A stretch of 64,000 nt of DNA from contig CAVWYO010000009.1 of NCBI GenBank assembly GCA_963759235.1, positions 186,001 through 250,000 on the forward strand, given 5' to 3'. The stretch is from Bauldia sp963759235. GTDB taxonomy: Bacteria > Pseudomonadota > Alphaproteobacteria > Rhizobiales > Kaistiaceae. The notes below the pieces were generated by a model that saw nothing but the letters and a program-made list of their open reading frames with translations, was not told where the DNA came from and made no database searches. The position numbers and the translations under genes are program-made. This document shows positions 42,151 to 50,088 of this stretch, in pieces; position 1 is the first letter of the stretch; each line of letters starts with the position of its first letter.

Positions 42151-43071
42151 TCAGGGTATGAGCGTCGCCTGTTCGTTGCGGATCGCCTCGATATGCTCGT
42201 GTGTCCAGCTGGTCGGAATGCCGAGCGGGTAGAGGCAGAGGAAAAGGAACAGCGCCACCAGCACCGGGCTTGTCCGCCGCGGCTCCGGCGTGACGACCGC
42301 CGCGGCAGGCGGCTTCCGCCTCGATGCCCATATCAGCACCGCAATGCCGATCGCCGCCATCGCCAGGTTGAAGTACTGGCCTTGGCCGATGCCGAGCCAA
42401 CCGCCCTCATAGTCGCGGAAGAAATCAACCCCGAAGCGCAAGGCGCCATAGAGGAAGACGAAGGCTCCCATCGCCACGCCTCGGCCGGCGGGAAACCGCT
42501 TCAGGACCCAGATGAGTATGGGGACCATCACCAGGTTCTTGGCACTTTCGTAGAGGGCCACCGGGTGACGGGCACCCTCGACGTCGGGGTAGACGAACCC
42601 CCACGGCATCGCGGTTACCGAGCCGATCACGCCGCCTTCGATGAAGTTGCCGAGGCGTCCGATCCCCATGACAAAGGCGGCGGGTACCGCAAGTTCGTCG
42701 GCGGTCTCCACAAACGGCTTCCGGCGCAGCCGGCAGAACAGGAAGACGCCGATCAGCCCGCCGAGCAAGACGCCGTGCGAGGCCATGCCGCCGCGCCACC
42801 AGTTGAAGGCCTCGAGCGGATGCGCGGCATAGAAGACGAGCTCGTAGACCAGGATGTCGAAAATGCGGCCGCCGATCAGGATGCCGGCCGCCATCAACAC
42901 CGAAAGCTCGAATACGTCGGCGAGCGACCAGCCGAGGCGCCGACGGCGAAGTGCAAACCAGCCGAACACGGCGAGGAAGCCGACGGTGTAGACCGCGCCG
43001 TACCAATAGACCGGCAGGCCGAAGACGTGGCCGATTTCAAGTCGGAAATCATGTACGATGCCGGAACTCAT
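42151..43071 (-). CDS. lgt: prolipoprotein diacylglyceryl transferase
   Basis: 306 residues from MSSGIVHDFRLEIGHVFGLPVYWYGAVYTVGFLAV. It has HPLEAFNWWRGGMASHGVLLGG (the catalytic H-G region), GRLGNFIEGGVIGSVTAMPWGFVYP (the Lgt signature GR.GNFINGE..G, with EGG), and RHPVALYES. It attaches diacylglycerol to the lipobox cysteine. On the opposite strand from its neighbours. Confidence 0.93.
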   Translation of the reverse strand: MSSGIVHDFRLEIGHVFGLPVYWYGAVYTVGFLAVFGWFALRRRRLGWSLADVFELSVLMAAGILIGGRIFDILVYELVFYAAHPLEAFNWWRGGMASHGVLLGGLIGVFLFCRLRRKPFVETADELAVPAAFVMGIGRLGNFIEGGVIGSVTAMPWGFVYPDVEGARHPVALYESAKNLVMVPILIWVLKRFPAGRGVAMGAFVFLYGALRFGVDFFRDYEGGWLGIGQGQYFNLAMAAIGIAVLIWASRRKPPAAAVVTPEPRRTSPVLVALFLFLCLYPLGIPTSWTHEHIEAIRNEQATLIP

Positions 43072-43201
43072 CGTGCGCCTCGTGGATGCAGTGTGTTCCG
43101 TTGCGTCCTTGTCGACCTTGATTTCGGTCAAGGACCAGCCGCCCTTTGTCGAAGCGTGATCCGGAGGCCCCGGGGCGGCAGACACCTGAGGTGAGCCCGC
43201 C

Positions 43202-43834
43202 ATGATCATCGACACGGGCCGGCGAACGACCGACTGCCTCGACTGCCTCAAATCGGCCGGTGTTACCGCCGTCATCCGCTACTATGCCCGCGAAACCCGC
43301 ATGCCGGAGAAGCGGCTCACCCGCGGCGAGGCCGAGGCGCTTGTCTCGGCCGGCATCCGCATCGGCGTAGTCTTCCAGAGCGCCGGCGACGGGCCGGCCT
43401 GTTTCTCGGGCGAGATCGGGTCGGCGGACGGGGCCTATGCTCGCGACTACGCGGCGTCGGTCATCGGCCAGCCGACGGGATCGGCCATCTATTTCGCGGT
43501 CGACTACGATGCCGGCGAAAGCGATGTCCGCGAGCGGATCGTTCCCTATTTCCGCGCAGTCGTCGTTGCGATGGCAATGGCCTCTAACGGCTGGCGCTAT
43601 CGCGTCGGGGTCTATGGCGGCGGGCTGGTCTGCCGCGCGGTTTGCGACGTCGGTCTGGCGGAATTCGCCTGGCTCGCCAACCAGCCCGGCGCAACGCCCT
43701 TCGACCGGTGGACGCTTTGCCAGGCCGAGGCGTCGACGCTCTGCGGCATCGCGGTCGACCGCAATCTCTTGCATCCTGACGCAGAGAGCTTCGGGGCGTT
43801 TGCCGCTCTCGAGCCGCCGCCGGTCGTCGACTGA
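43202..43834 (+). CDS. DUF1906 glycoside-hydrolase-like protein
   Basis: 210 residues. MIIDTGRRTTDCLDCLKSAGVTAVIRYYARETRMPEKRLTRGEAEALVSAGIRIGVVFQSAGD...AIYFAVDYDAGESDVRERIVPYFRAV...YRVGVYGGGLVCRAV...FAWLANQPG matches the DUF1906 (Rv2525c-like) TIM barrel, related to GH25. FAVDYD carries the acidic residues. There is no signal peptide, so cell-wall activity would need another route of export. Ligand unproven. Confidence 0.78.
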   Translation: MIIDTGRRTTDCLDCLKSAGVTAVIRYYARETRMPEKRLTRGEAEALVSAGIRIGVVFQSAGDGPACFSGEIGSADGAYARDYAASVIGQPTGSAIYFAVDYDAGESDVRERIVPYFRAVVVAMAMASNGWRYRVGVYGGGLVCRAVCDVGLAEFAWLANQPGATPFDRWTLCQAEASTLCGIAVDRNLLHPDAESFGAFAALEPPPVVD

Positions 43835-43895
43835 ACCGGCGGTGCCGCCGGGTGTCGTTGGCGTTGCGGCTGCTTCGGGTCTACGTCTCTTGTGG

Positions 43896-44399
43896 ATGAA
43901 CCCGCCGATTCGCATCCTGGGCGTCGATCCCGGCCTTCGCCGCACCGGCTGGGGCGTCGTCGTCATGCGCGGCAACGAACTCGGCTTCGTCGCCGCCGGG
44001 ACGATCCACGCGCCGCTCGACGGTGAGTTGGCCGCCCGGTTGCTCGCCCTGCACGTCGGGCTCGCCGAGGTGGTGCGCGTCCATGATCCCGACGAGGCGG
44101 CGGTCGAGCAGACCTTCGTCAATCGCGACGCCGCGGCGACGCTCAAGCTCGGGCAGGCACGCGGCATCGCGCTCCTCGTTCCGGCGCAGGCAGGCCTGCC
44201 CGTCGCCGAGTACGCGCCGAATGCCGTGAAGAAGACGATCGTCGGTGCCGGGCATGCCGAGAAGGGGCAGATCCGGGCGATGGTGCGGGTGCTCCTTCCC
44301 CGGGCGCAGTTCGATTCGGACGACGCCGCCGACGCGCTGGCCATCGCCATCTGCCATGCCCACCATCGGACGGCCCGGCTTCTGCTTGCCCCAACGTGA
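43896..44399 (+). CDS. ruvC: Holliday junction endonuclease RuvC
   Basis: 167 residues from MNPPIRILGVDPGLRRTGWGVV. Catalytic acidic residues are in ILGVDPG (D11), VEQTFVNRD (E around 69), and the C-terminal DSDDAADALAIAICH pair. RuvC resolves Holliday junctions with RuvAB. It is the first of three ruv genes, separated from ruvA by an inserted VapBC pair, though VapC and ruvA remain overlapped. Confidence 0.95.
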   Translation: MNPPIRILGVDPGLRRTGWGVVVMRGNELGFVAAGTIHAPLDGELAARLLALHVGLAEVVRVHDPDEAAVEQTFVNRDAAATLKLGQARGIALLVPAQAGLPVAEYAPNAVKKTIVGAGHAEKGQIRAMVRVLLPRAQFDSDDAADALAIAICHAHHRTARLLLAPT

Positions 44400-44441
44400 T
44401 CGCCGGACTGACGTTGCGCGTGTTTCCTTATTGTTCTATTT

Positions 44442-44455
44442 CTTACTTTAGTAAG
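44442..44455. promoter_or_regulatory. operator-like palindrome upstream of vapBC
   Basis: CTTACT-tt-AGTAAG is a 14-bp dyad in an AT-rich patch, 20 nt before the vapB ATG. Such dyads are bound by AbrB/VapB-type antitoxins for autoregulation. It also marks the sharp fall in GC between ruvC and vapB. Confidence 0.5.
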
Positions 44456-44475
44456 TAAAGAATTCGGAGAGCGCC

Positions 44476-44724
44476 ATGCGGGTGAGCACCAAGGGCCAGG
44501 TCACCATCCCCAAGGAGGTTCGCGAGCGAGCCGGAATCCGTCCTGGCAGCGAGGTTGAGTTCGATGTGGACGGCGAGCTCATTACGATGAGGCGCGTCGC
44601 GCCGCGAAAGCGTCCCGGAAAGAGCCGTGGCGAAAAGATTGTCGAGGCGCTGGCTGGCAGCAGGACCGCCAACCGCGATCTTTCTACCGACGAATTGATG
44701 CGGTTGTTGCGCGGGGATGACTGA
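44476..44724 (+). CDS. vapB: AbrB/MazE-type antitoxin VapB
   Basis: 82 residues. MRVSTKGQVTIPKEVRERAGIRPGSEVEFDVDGELITMRRVA is a SpoVT/AbrB DNA-binding fold. The C-terminal RTANRDLSTDELMRLLRGDD is the toxin-binding tail. It overlaps the start of the PIN toxin by 8 nt. Confidence 0.9.
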   Translation: MRVSTKGQVTIPKEVRERAGIRPGSEVEFDVDGELITMRRVAPRKRPGKSRGEKIVEALAGSRTANRDLSTDELMRLLRGDD

Positions 44725-45133
44725 CACCATTGTCGACACCAACGTGCTGCTCGACATCAATGGGCCGGATTCCATTTGGAAGGCCTGGTCGACGTTGCGA
44801 ATGACCGAGGCCGTCGACGGGGGTGAATTAGTGATCAACCAGGTTATCTACGCCGAAGTCTCCTCCGGATACGCGCGGCGTGAGGACCTGGATGCGGTCC
44901 TGGCCCCCTCTTCCTATCGCCGCGAGAACGTTCCCTGGGATGCCGCTTATCTCGCAGGCGTCGCCTTCCTCGAATATCGCCGGCGCGGCGGCAGGCGGTC
45001 CTCGCCACTTGCGGATTTCTTCATTGGTGCGCATGCCGCTGTCCGCGGATACAGGCTGCTGACCCGCGACCGCGGCTATTACGCGGGATATTTTCCGACG
45101 CTCGACATCATATCGCCGGACGCCCGGCCATGA
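44717..45133 (+). CDS. vapC: PIN-domain toxin VapC
   Basis: 138 residues: MTDTIVDTNVLLDIN (first Asp), the central QVIYAEVSSGYARREDLDAV (Glu), and the C-terminal LADFFIGAHAAVRGYRLLTRDRGYYAGYFPTLDIISPD with DFFIGAHA and TRDRGYY acidic positions. VapC toxins cleave initiator tRNA or other RNAs. The TGA stop overlaps the ruvA ATG, so translation of ruvA is coupled to toxin translation. Confidence 0.9.
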   Translation: MTDTIVDTNVLLDINGPDSIWKAWSTLRMTEAVDGGELVINQVIYAEVSSGYARREDLDAVLAPSSYRRENVPWDAAYLAGVAFLEYRRRGGRRSSPLADFFIGAHAAVRGYRLLTRDRGYYAGYFPTLDIISPDARP

Positions 45134-45747
45134 TCGGCAAGCTCAGGGGGATCATCGATTCCTACGGCGAGGACTGGGTGATCGTCGACGTCGGCGGGGT
45201 CGGCTATCAGGTCCATTGCTCCGCCCGCACGCTGCAGGCGCTGCCTTCGCCGGGGGAAGCGGCGAGCCTGTCGATCGAGACCTATGTCCGCGAGGACATG
45301 ATCAAGCTCTACGGCTTCGCCAGCGACCTCGAACGCGAATGGTTTCGGCTCTTGCAGACCGTGCAGGGCGTCGGCGCCCGGGTGGCGCTGGCGGTCCTCG
45401 GCGTTTTGAAGCCGGGGGATCTCGCCACCGCCATCGCGCTCCAGGACAGGGCGCAGCTTGCCCGTGCTCCCGGCGTCGGCAGGAAGGTCGCCGAGCGCAT
45501 CGTGGCGGAACTGCGTGACAGGGCGCCGGCCTATTCGAGCGCCGACCCGGCGGTGATCCATCTCCAGGCCGACCTCGCCGAACGCCGCGCCCCGCAGCCG
45601 ATCGCTGACGCAGTGTCGGCGCTGGTCAATCTCGGCTATGCCCAGGTTCAGGCGAGCGCCGCGGTGGCTGCCGCCTCGCGCTCCGGCGGCGAAGCGGCAA
45701 CCACCGAACAGCTCATCCGGCTCGGCCTGAAGGAACTCGCACGGTGA
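45130..45747 (+). CDS. ruvA: Holliday junction DNA helicase subunit RuvA
   Basis: 205 residues. MIGKLRGIIDSYGEDWVIVDVGGVGYQVHCSARTLQALPSPGEAASLSIETYVREDMIKLYGFAS is the OB domain; VQGVGARVALAVLGVLKPGDLATAIALQDRAQLARAPGVGRKVAERIVAELRDR has both helix-hairpin-helix motifs; the C-terminal domain follows. RuvA binds four-way junctions and loads RuvB. Start fused to the end of vapC. Confidence 0.96.
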   Translation: MIGKLRGIIDSYGEDWVIVDVGGVGYQVHCSARTLQALPSPGEAASLSIETYVREDMIKLYGFASDLEREWFRLLQTVQGVGARVALAVLGVLKPGDLATAIALQDRAQLARAPGVGRKVAERIVAELRDRAPAYSSADPAVIHLQADLAERRAPQPIADAVSALVNLGYAQVQASAAVAAASRSGGEAATTEQLIRLGLKELAR

Positions 45748-45823
45748 TCGTGACAGGGGCGATCAGAGGTCGGGGCAGTCGGACGCCACGTCCGAACGAC
45801 GGCCAACGCCAAGGCCGGGCGCC

Positions 45824-46309
45824 ATGAACGATGACGAGTCGACCCTGCTCGAGCCGGTGAGCGACCCGGCGTGGCTGCAACGCTTCATCGTCACGCGGTG
45901 GGGCGAACCCGGCGTGGTCAGCCGCGGCCGGCTGTGGACCGGCGAGGCGCTGACCGCGATCCGCGCGGTTGACGACGGCGAGACCGTCGGCGTCGCGAGC
46001 TGGGCGGCCGAGGACGACGCCTGGCAGCTGGTGACGCTGGATAGCCTCTTTCCCGGCCGCGGAATCGGCACCCGCCTTGTAGAGGCGGTGGTCGAACTCG
46101 CCCGGCGGCTCGGCGTCCGCCGGATTTGGCTGGTCACCACCAACGACAATCTGGAGGCGCTGCGGTTTCATCAACGCCGCGGCTTCCGTATCGTGGCGGT
46201 CCACCCCGGCGCAATCGAAGGGAGCCGCCGCATCAAACCGTCTATCCCCGAGGTCGGCGCCTTCAGCATTCCGATCCGCGACGAGATCGAGCTGGAGCAT
46301 CCGCTGTGA
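45824..46309 (+). CDS. GNAT-family N-acetyltransferase
   Basis: 161 residues. WQLVTLDSLFPGRGIGTRLVEAVVELARRLGVRRIWLVTTNDNLEALRFHQRRGFRIVAVHPGAI is the acetyl-CoA binding loop (GRGIGTRL) and the last helix and strands of a GNAT fold. Substrate unknown. It lies between ruvA and ruvB and its stop overlaps the ruvB GTG, so it is translated with ruvB. Confidence 0.88.
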   Translation: MNDDESTLLEPVSDPAWLQRFIVTRWGEPGVVSRGRLWTGEALTAIRAVDDGETVGVASWAAEDDAWQLVTLDSLFPGRGIGTRLVEAVVELARRLGVRRIWLVTTNDNLEALRFHQRRGFRIVAVHPGAIEGSRRIKPSIPEVGAFSIPIRDEIELEHPL

Positions 46310-47355
46310 GCCGGCTGGTCACGCCAGAGAGCCGCGACGACGACGCGCCCGAGGCGACGCTTCGCCCGCAGCTCCTGTCGGAGTTCGTCGGCCAGGCGCA
46401 GTCCTGCGCCAACCTCAAGGTGTTCATCGACGCCGCGCGGGCGCGCGGCGAGGCGCTCGACCACGTGCTCTTCGTCGGCCCGCCCGGCCTCGGCAAGACG
46501 ACGCTGGCGCAGATCGTCGCCCGCGAGCTCGGCGTCAATTTCCGGGCAACTTCCGGGCCGGTCATCGCCAAGTCCGGCGACCTCGCCGCACTTCTCACCA
46601 ATCTCGAGGACCGCGACGTTCTCTTCATCGACGAGATCCATCGTCTCGCGCCGGCGGTCGAGGAGATCCTTTATCCGGCGCTGGAGGATTTTCAGCTCGA
46701 TCTGATCATCGGCGAGGGGCCGGCGGCGCGCTCGGTCAAGATCGGGCTCGCTCCGTTCACCCTGGTCGGGGCGACGACGCGGCTCGGTCTCCTCACCACG
46801 CCGCTCCGCGACCGGTTCGGCATCCCGATCCGTCTCAACTTCTATTCCACCGCGGAACTGGAGCACATCGTTCGCCGGGGCGCGCGCATCCTTGGCGTGG
46901 CGCTCACCGACGACGGCGGCGTCGAGATCGCCCGCCGCTCGCGCGGCACGCCGCGCATCGCCACCCGGCTTCTGCGCCGCGTCCGCGACTTTGCCGCGGC
47001 GGACAAGGTCGACGCCATCGACGCGAGGGTCGCCGACCGCGCGCTGGAGCGCCTGGAAGTCGACAAGCTCGGTTTCGACGCCCTCGACCGGCGCTACATG
47101 GAGCTGATCGCCGGAAGCTTCGGCGGCGGCCCGGTCGGGATCGAGACCATCTCGGCCGCCTTGTCGGAGCCGCGCGACGCCATCGAGGAGATCGTCGAGC
47201 CGTTCCTCATCCAGCAGGGCTTCGTCCAGCGCACCCCGCGCGGCCGGCTCCTCACCCCCAACGCCTTCCGCCATCTCGGGCTGGAAGCGCCGGCCGCCCA
47301 GGCGGCGCAGTTCGGGCTGTTCGGGGGGGGGGAGGAGGGGGATCCTATCGAATAG
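46306..47355 (+). CDS. ruvB: Holliday junction branch-migration ATPase RuvB
   Basis: 349 residues, GTG start overlapping the GNAT gene. TLRPQLLSEFVGQ, GPPGLGKTTLAQI (Walker A), VLFIDEIHRLAPAVEE (Walker B), VGATTRLGLLTTPLRDRFGI (sensor) and GSFGGGPVGIETISAALSEPRDAIEEIVEPFLIQQGFVQRTPRGR are all present. A run of ten G at 47323-47332 encodes the GGGEE near the end; a slip there would change only the last eight or so residues. Confidence 0.96.
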   Translation: MSRLVTPESRDDDAPEATLRPQLLSEFVGQAQSCANLKVFIDAARARGEALDHVLFVGPPGLGKTTLAQIVARELGVNFRATSGPVIAKSGDLAALLTNLEDRDVLFIDEIHRLAPAVEEILYPALEDFQLDLIIGEGPAARSVKIGLAPFTLVGATTRLGLLTTPLRDRFGIPIRLNFYSTAELEHIVRRGARILGVALTDDGGVEIARRSRGTPRIATRLLRRVRDFAAADKVDAIDARVADRALERLEVDKLGFDALDRRYMELIAGSFGGGPVGIETISAALSEPRDAIEEIVEPFLIQQGFVQRTPRGRLLTPNAFRHLGLEAPAAQAAQFGLFGGGEEGDPIE

Positions 47356-47392
47356 GAAGGGCGACTCCGCTTCTCACAGTCAAGCGGCGAGG

Positions 47393-47406
47393 GGCACACG
47401 TGTGCC
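47393..47406. repeat. 14-bp perfect palindrome after ruvB
   Basis: GGCACACGTGTGCC is a perfect palindrome, 38 nt past the ruvB stop, in the 150-nt spacer before the DUF262 gene end. Its role is unknown; a binding site or an insertion boundary are possibilities. Confidence 0.5.
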
Positions 47407-47504
47407 AACCTATACGGTCGTCCTCCGGCTTGTTTGTAGGACCGTTCGCTGCATACGGACCGAACAACAGTGCAGAGCTACCGATCAATAGTCTGGATAC
47501 CGGC

Positions 47505-49286
47505 TTACAAATCGACATCGCGGCTAGGTTCCCGAGCGCGCTGCAAATCGACAGTCGCACCTACGAGCGGCGAACGGCGCAACGAGCTTAGGGTTCCTGT
47601 TTCGAGGAACTCATTCAGGCGACTCGCGACGAGTTCTCTGCGCTTGGCGAGGAACGCTTTATACGAATCCAGCCGAAGCAAGTCATCTTCCGTTGGGATG
47701 CACTGAGCGTCAAATGAGGACTGTCCAGCGCTTGCCACATAGGCAGGTAAATAGTCTACGGGAGATTTGTCTCGGATTTGGCGATTTGTCTTGCCGCCGA
47801 TGAATGACAGGTTGGCGATGTCGTCCGACTCTCGCCCCGTGTAGACATCCTTAAGAACAGCTTTTGGGAAGATGTGGTGAAATTGCAATCGATGTTGCGC
47901 TCCCGAGTGGTCGAGTGCGATTGCTAGATTTGATTGCCAATCCTTGGCCCCAGCCGCACGGAAAGCCAAAAACATGGTTTTGAAAATAGCACTGCGCTGA
48001 TTTCTTCCAGACAACTCTTCGGCTGTAATGTCCAAACGCCCGACTTGTAGTCGCAGCCTATCCATCAACTCCTCAGGTCCGCCGTCCTGCCTTGTCAACG
48101 TAGCCAAATCCTGGTCGAGCAATGTCTCGCTCGACCCACGCGAGTATCGGCCCTTCGCATTGGCGAGAAGGGCCCAAAGCCTGAGCTGTTGCATCTCCTC
48201 CGCGCTCACACGGTAGTCGCGTTGATGTCCGAACAGTGCGACGGTGATGAGGACGAAGGGTGACGATAGGAGGGTCGCGCTATCGATGCCCGCGTTTGCC
48301 CTCATGAAATTGATCGCGAAGTCCATCCCCTTGCATCCGGCATTCCAGGCTTCCTGTAGTCGCTCGACCGTCAAGCTTCCAACCGTGAGGAAGCGAGATT
48401 GACCCGTGGCGAAGGCAACGAGGTTCTTGAGATGCAAGCCCAGGTCGAGATCAAACCCGAGGTCAGCGCATTCCTTCTGATACGTTTGAAAAATCTTCAG
48501 GGAGTTGCGCCATTTTGCGGTGATCTGCGCGAGCGCGAGATCCGAACTCCGCAGCTTCGCACCGAGCGAATTCACGCGGACGAATATTTCGGTCACCTCA
48601 TTGTAGGAAAGGCGCCGCTCAAGGACGTCCATTCGGTAGGCGTATTTGCGAACATTCCTTAGGCGTGCGAGACGCCGGCTATACTTCTCATACCGGGGGT
48701 CGTCGAAATCATTCACGCCCGCGCGCCTCAGAAACACCGAGTCACTATCTGTGCTAAAGACCTCGGTCACCTTCACCCATTGGGGCATCTGTGCCAGTTT
48801 GCCGGTCCCCACAACAAAGGTCATTCGCTCAAATCGGCGTAGCAGTTCATCCTCGGTCAAGTCCGCTTCACTCTCGGTTGGCTCGTCTTCGTCATTCTCC
48901 TCATTGACTTCAGTGACCACCGACAGTTCGTCGGGGTGCTCCAGATTGAAAAGAATCTCGATTGGGCGCTTGCGCCCCCGAACGGATACCGGCTCTCCGC
49001 GAATTACCGCCGAAAGTGATGTGAGCCGCTGCTGGCCGTCAAGCAAGAGTCGTGTGGTCTGGTACGGGTTTGCTGATTGTGTGACGGCCATTTCCTGCAT
49101 CGGCACGGCCTCATCCGTCTCCCGCAGCAGGATCGCTCCAGATGGATAGCCACGATAGAGCGAATCGAGCAAATCACGCACGCGGGTGGAACGCCAGACA
49201 TACCGCCGTTGCATCTCCGGAAGGCGCAACTCGCCGCGCTCAATCATCCCCACGAGTTCCTCAACCGATGCCTCTGCCTTCGCCAT
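47505..49286 (-). CDS. DUF262/HNH protein, GmrSD-like restriction or defence factor
   Basis: 593 residues from the ATG at 49286, which has GGAGGT six bases upstream. The N-terminal DUF262 domain has LRLPEMQRRYVWRSTRVRDLLDSLYRGYPSGAILL and the catalytic-type LLDGQQRLTSL (DGQQR 83-87). The C-terminal third contains QFHHIFPKAVLKDV and IANLSFIGGKTNRQI (about 470-503), the His/Asn pattern of HNH (DUF1524-like) nucleases. The two halves match GmrS-like and GmrD-like parts of modification-dependent nucleases. Codon use and GC are lower than in ruvB and ybgC, a sign of transfer. No methyltransferase is adjacent, so a type IV-like action is the natural guess. Confidence 0.8.
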   Translation of the reverse strand: MAKAEASVEELVGMIERGELRLPEMQRRYVWRSTRVRDLLDSLYRGYPSGAILLRETDEAVPMQEMAVTQSANPYQTTRLLLDGQQRLTSLSAVIRGEPVSVRGRKRPIEILFNLEHPDELSVVTEVNEENDEDEPTESEADLTEDELLRRFERMTFVVGTGKLAQMPQWVKVTEVFSTDSDSVFLRRAGVNDFDDPRYEKYSRRLARLRNVRKYAYRMDVLERRLSYNEVTEIFVRVNSLGAKLRSSDLALAQITAKWRNSLKIFQTYQKECADLGFDLDLGLHLKNLVAFATGQSRFLTVGSLTVERLQEAWNAGCKGMDFAINFMRANAGIDSATLLSSPFVLITVALFGHQRDYRVSAEEMQQLRLWALLANAKGRYSRGSSETLLDQDLATLTRQDGGPEELMDRLRLQVGRLDITAEELSGRNQRSAIFKTMFLAFRAAGAKDWQSNLAIALDHSGAQHRLQFHHIFPKAVLKDVYTGRESDDIANLSFIGGKTNRQIRDKSPVDYLPAYVASAGQSSFDAQCIPTEDDLLRLDSYKAFLAKRRELVASRLNEFLETGTLSSLRRSPLVGATVDLQRAREPSRDVDL

Positions 49287-49357
49287 TTTGCGACCTCCAA
49301 CCAAGCTGCATAATGTTCCACGTCGTCACTGGCTTAGTAACAGCCGATCATGGCCTC

Positions 49358-49380
49358 GCGCGCAACCGTCGCGCGCTTTT
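49358..49380 (+). terminator. terminator between the DUF262 gene and ybgC
   Basis: GCGCGC (49358-49363), seven-base loop, GCGCGC (49371-49376), four T, on the + strand 28 nt before ybgC. There is no + strand gene immediately upstream, so this is probably the old ruvB terminator displaced by the DUF262 insertion. Confidence 0.5.
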
Positions 49381-49407
49381 CGCATATGGGGGAAACGGAA
49401 GTTGATA

Positions 49408-49872
49408 ATGCTAACCAGCCGCGATCCATGGCCCGATCTTGCCGGCCGGCTGGTTCCCGGCGGCCACATCCTGCCGGTGCGCATCTATTTCGAGGACACC
49501 GACTTTTCCGGGGTCGTCTACCATGGCAGCTACGTCCGCTTCATGGAGCGCGGCCGCTCGGATTTCGTCCGTCTCATCGGCATCGGCCACACGGCGCTCA
49601 ACGACGGAGAGCACGGCGAGCCACTCGCCTTCGCGGTCCGCCGCATCCACGTCGATTTCCTCAAGCCGGCCCGTATCGACGACCTTCTCGAGGTGGCGAC
49701 AATGGTCGAGGCGATCGCCGGCGCCCGGCTCGTCCTTCACCAGTCGGTCCGGCGCGGCAGCCAGTCTCTGGTCGAGGCCGAGGTGACGGTGGTGCTCGTG
49801 ACGCCGGAGGGTCGGGCGCGGCGGATTCCGGATTCGGTCCGCGCAAGGCTGATCGCGGCGGCGGGCGGATAA
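49408..49872 (+). CDS. ybgC: acyl-CoA thioesterase YbgC (Tol-Pal associated)
   Basis: 154 residues. VRIYFEDTDFSGVVYHGSYVRFMERGRSDFVRLIG is the 4-hydroxybenzoyl-CoA thioesterase/YbgC hot-dog signature with the catalytic Asp of DTDFSGVVYH. It is the usual first gene of tol-pal clusters. TolQ follows after 216 nt that include a CtrA-like site. Confidence 0.92.
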   Translation: MLTSRDPWPDLAGRLVPGGHILPVRIYFEDTDFSGVVYHGSYVRFMERGRSDFVRLIGIGHTALNDGEHGEPLAFAVRRIHVDFLKPARIDDLLEVATMVEAIAGARLVLHQSVRRGSQSLVEAEVTVVLVTPEGRARRIPDSVRARLIAAAGG

Positions 49873-49885
49873 CCCTTCGTTAACC
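49869..49885 (+). promoter_or_regulatory. CtrA-like site before tolQ
   Basis: ATAA (49869-49872), seven bases, TTAACC (49880-49885): one mismatch from TTAA-N7-TTAACC. It overlaps the ybgC stop and lies about 205 nt before the tolQ start. Confidence 0.4.
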
Positions 49886-50088
49886 CTGACAAGCTTAGAA
49901 ATGCCAAGGGTTTGCGGTCTCCGCTGGCCCTCGTTTTGACAAATTTGGAAGCGACAGACCCGGCTCCGAGCAGACGCCTGGACCGGTGGCCCCAAGGGCC
50001 CGGACGCGGTCCGATTGCCGCATATGGCGACCCGCCGCTTGCCGGCCGCGTAGCGTCGTAGGAATCAGGTCCGAAAGGTGAATTGCCG

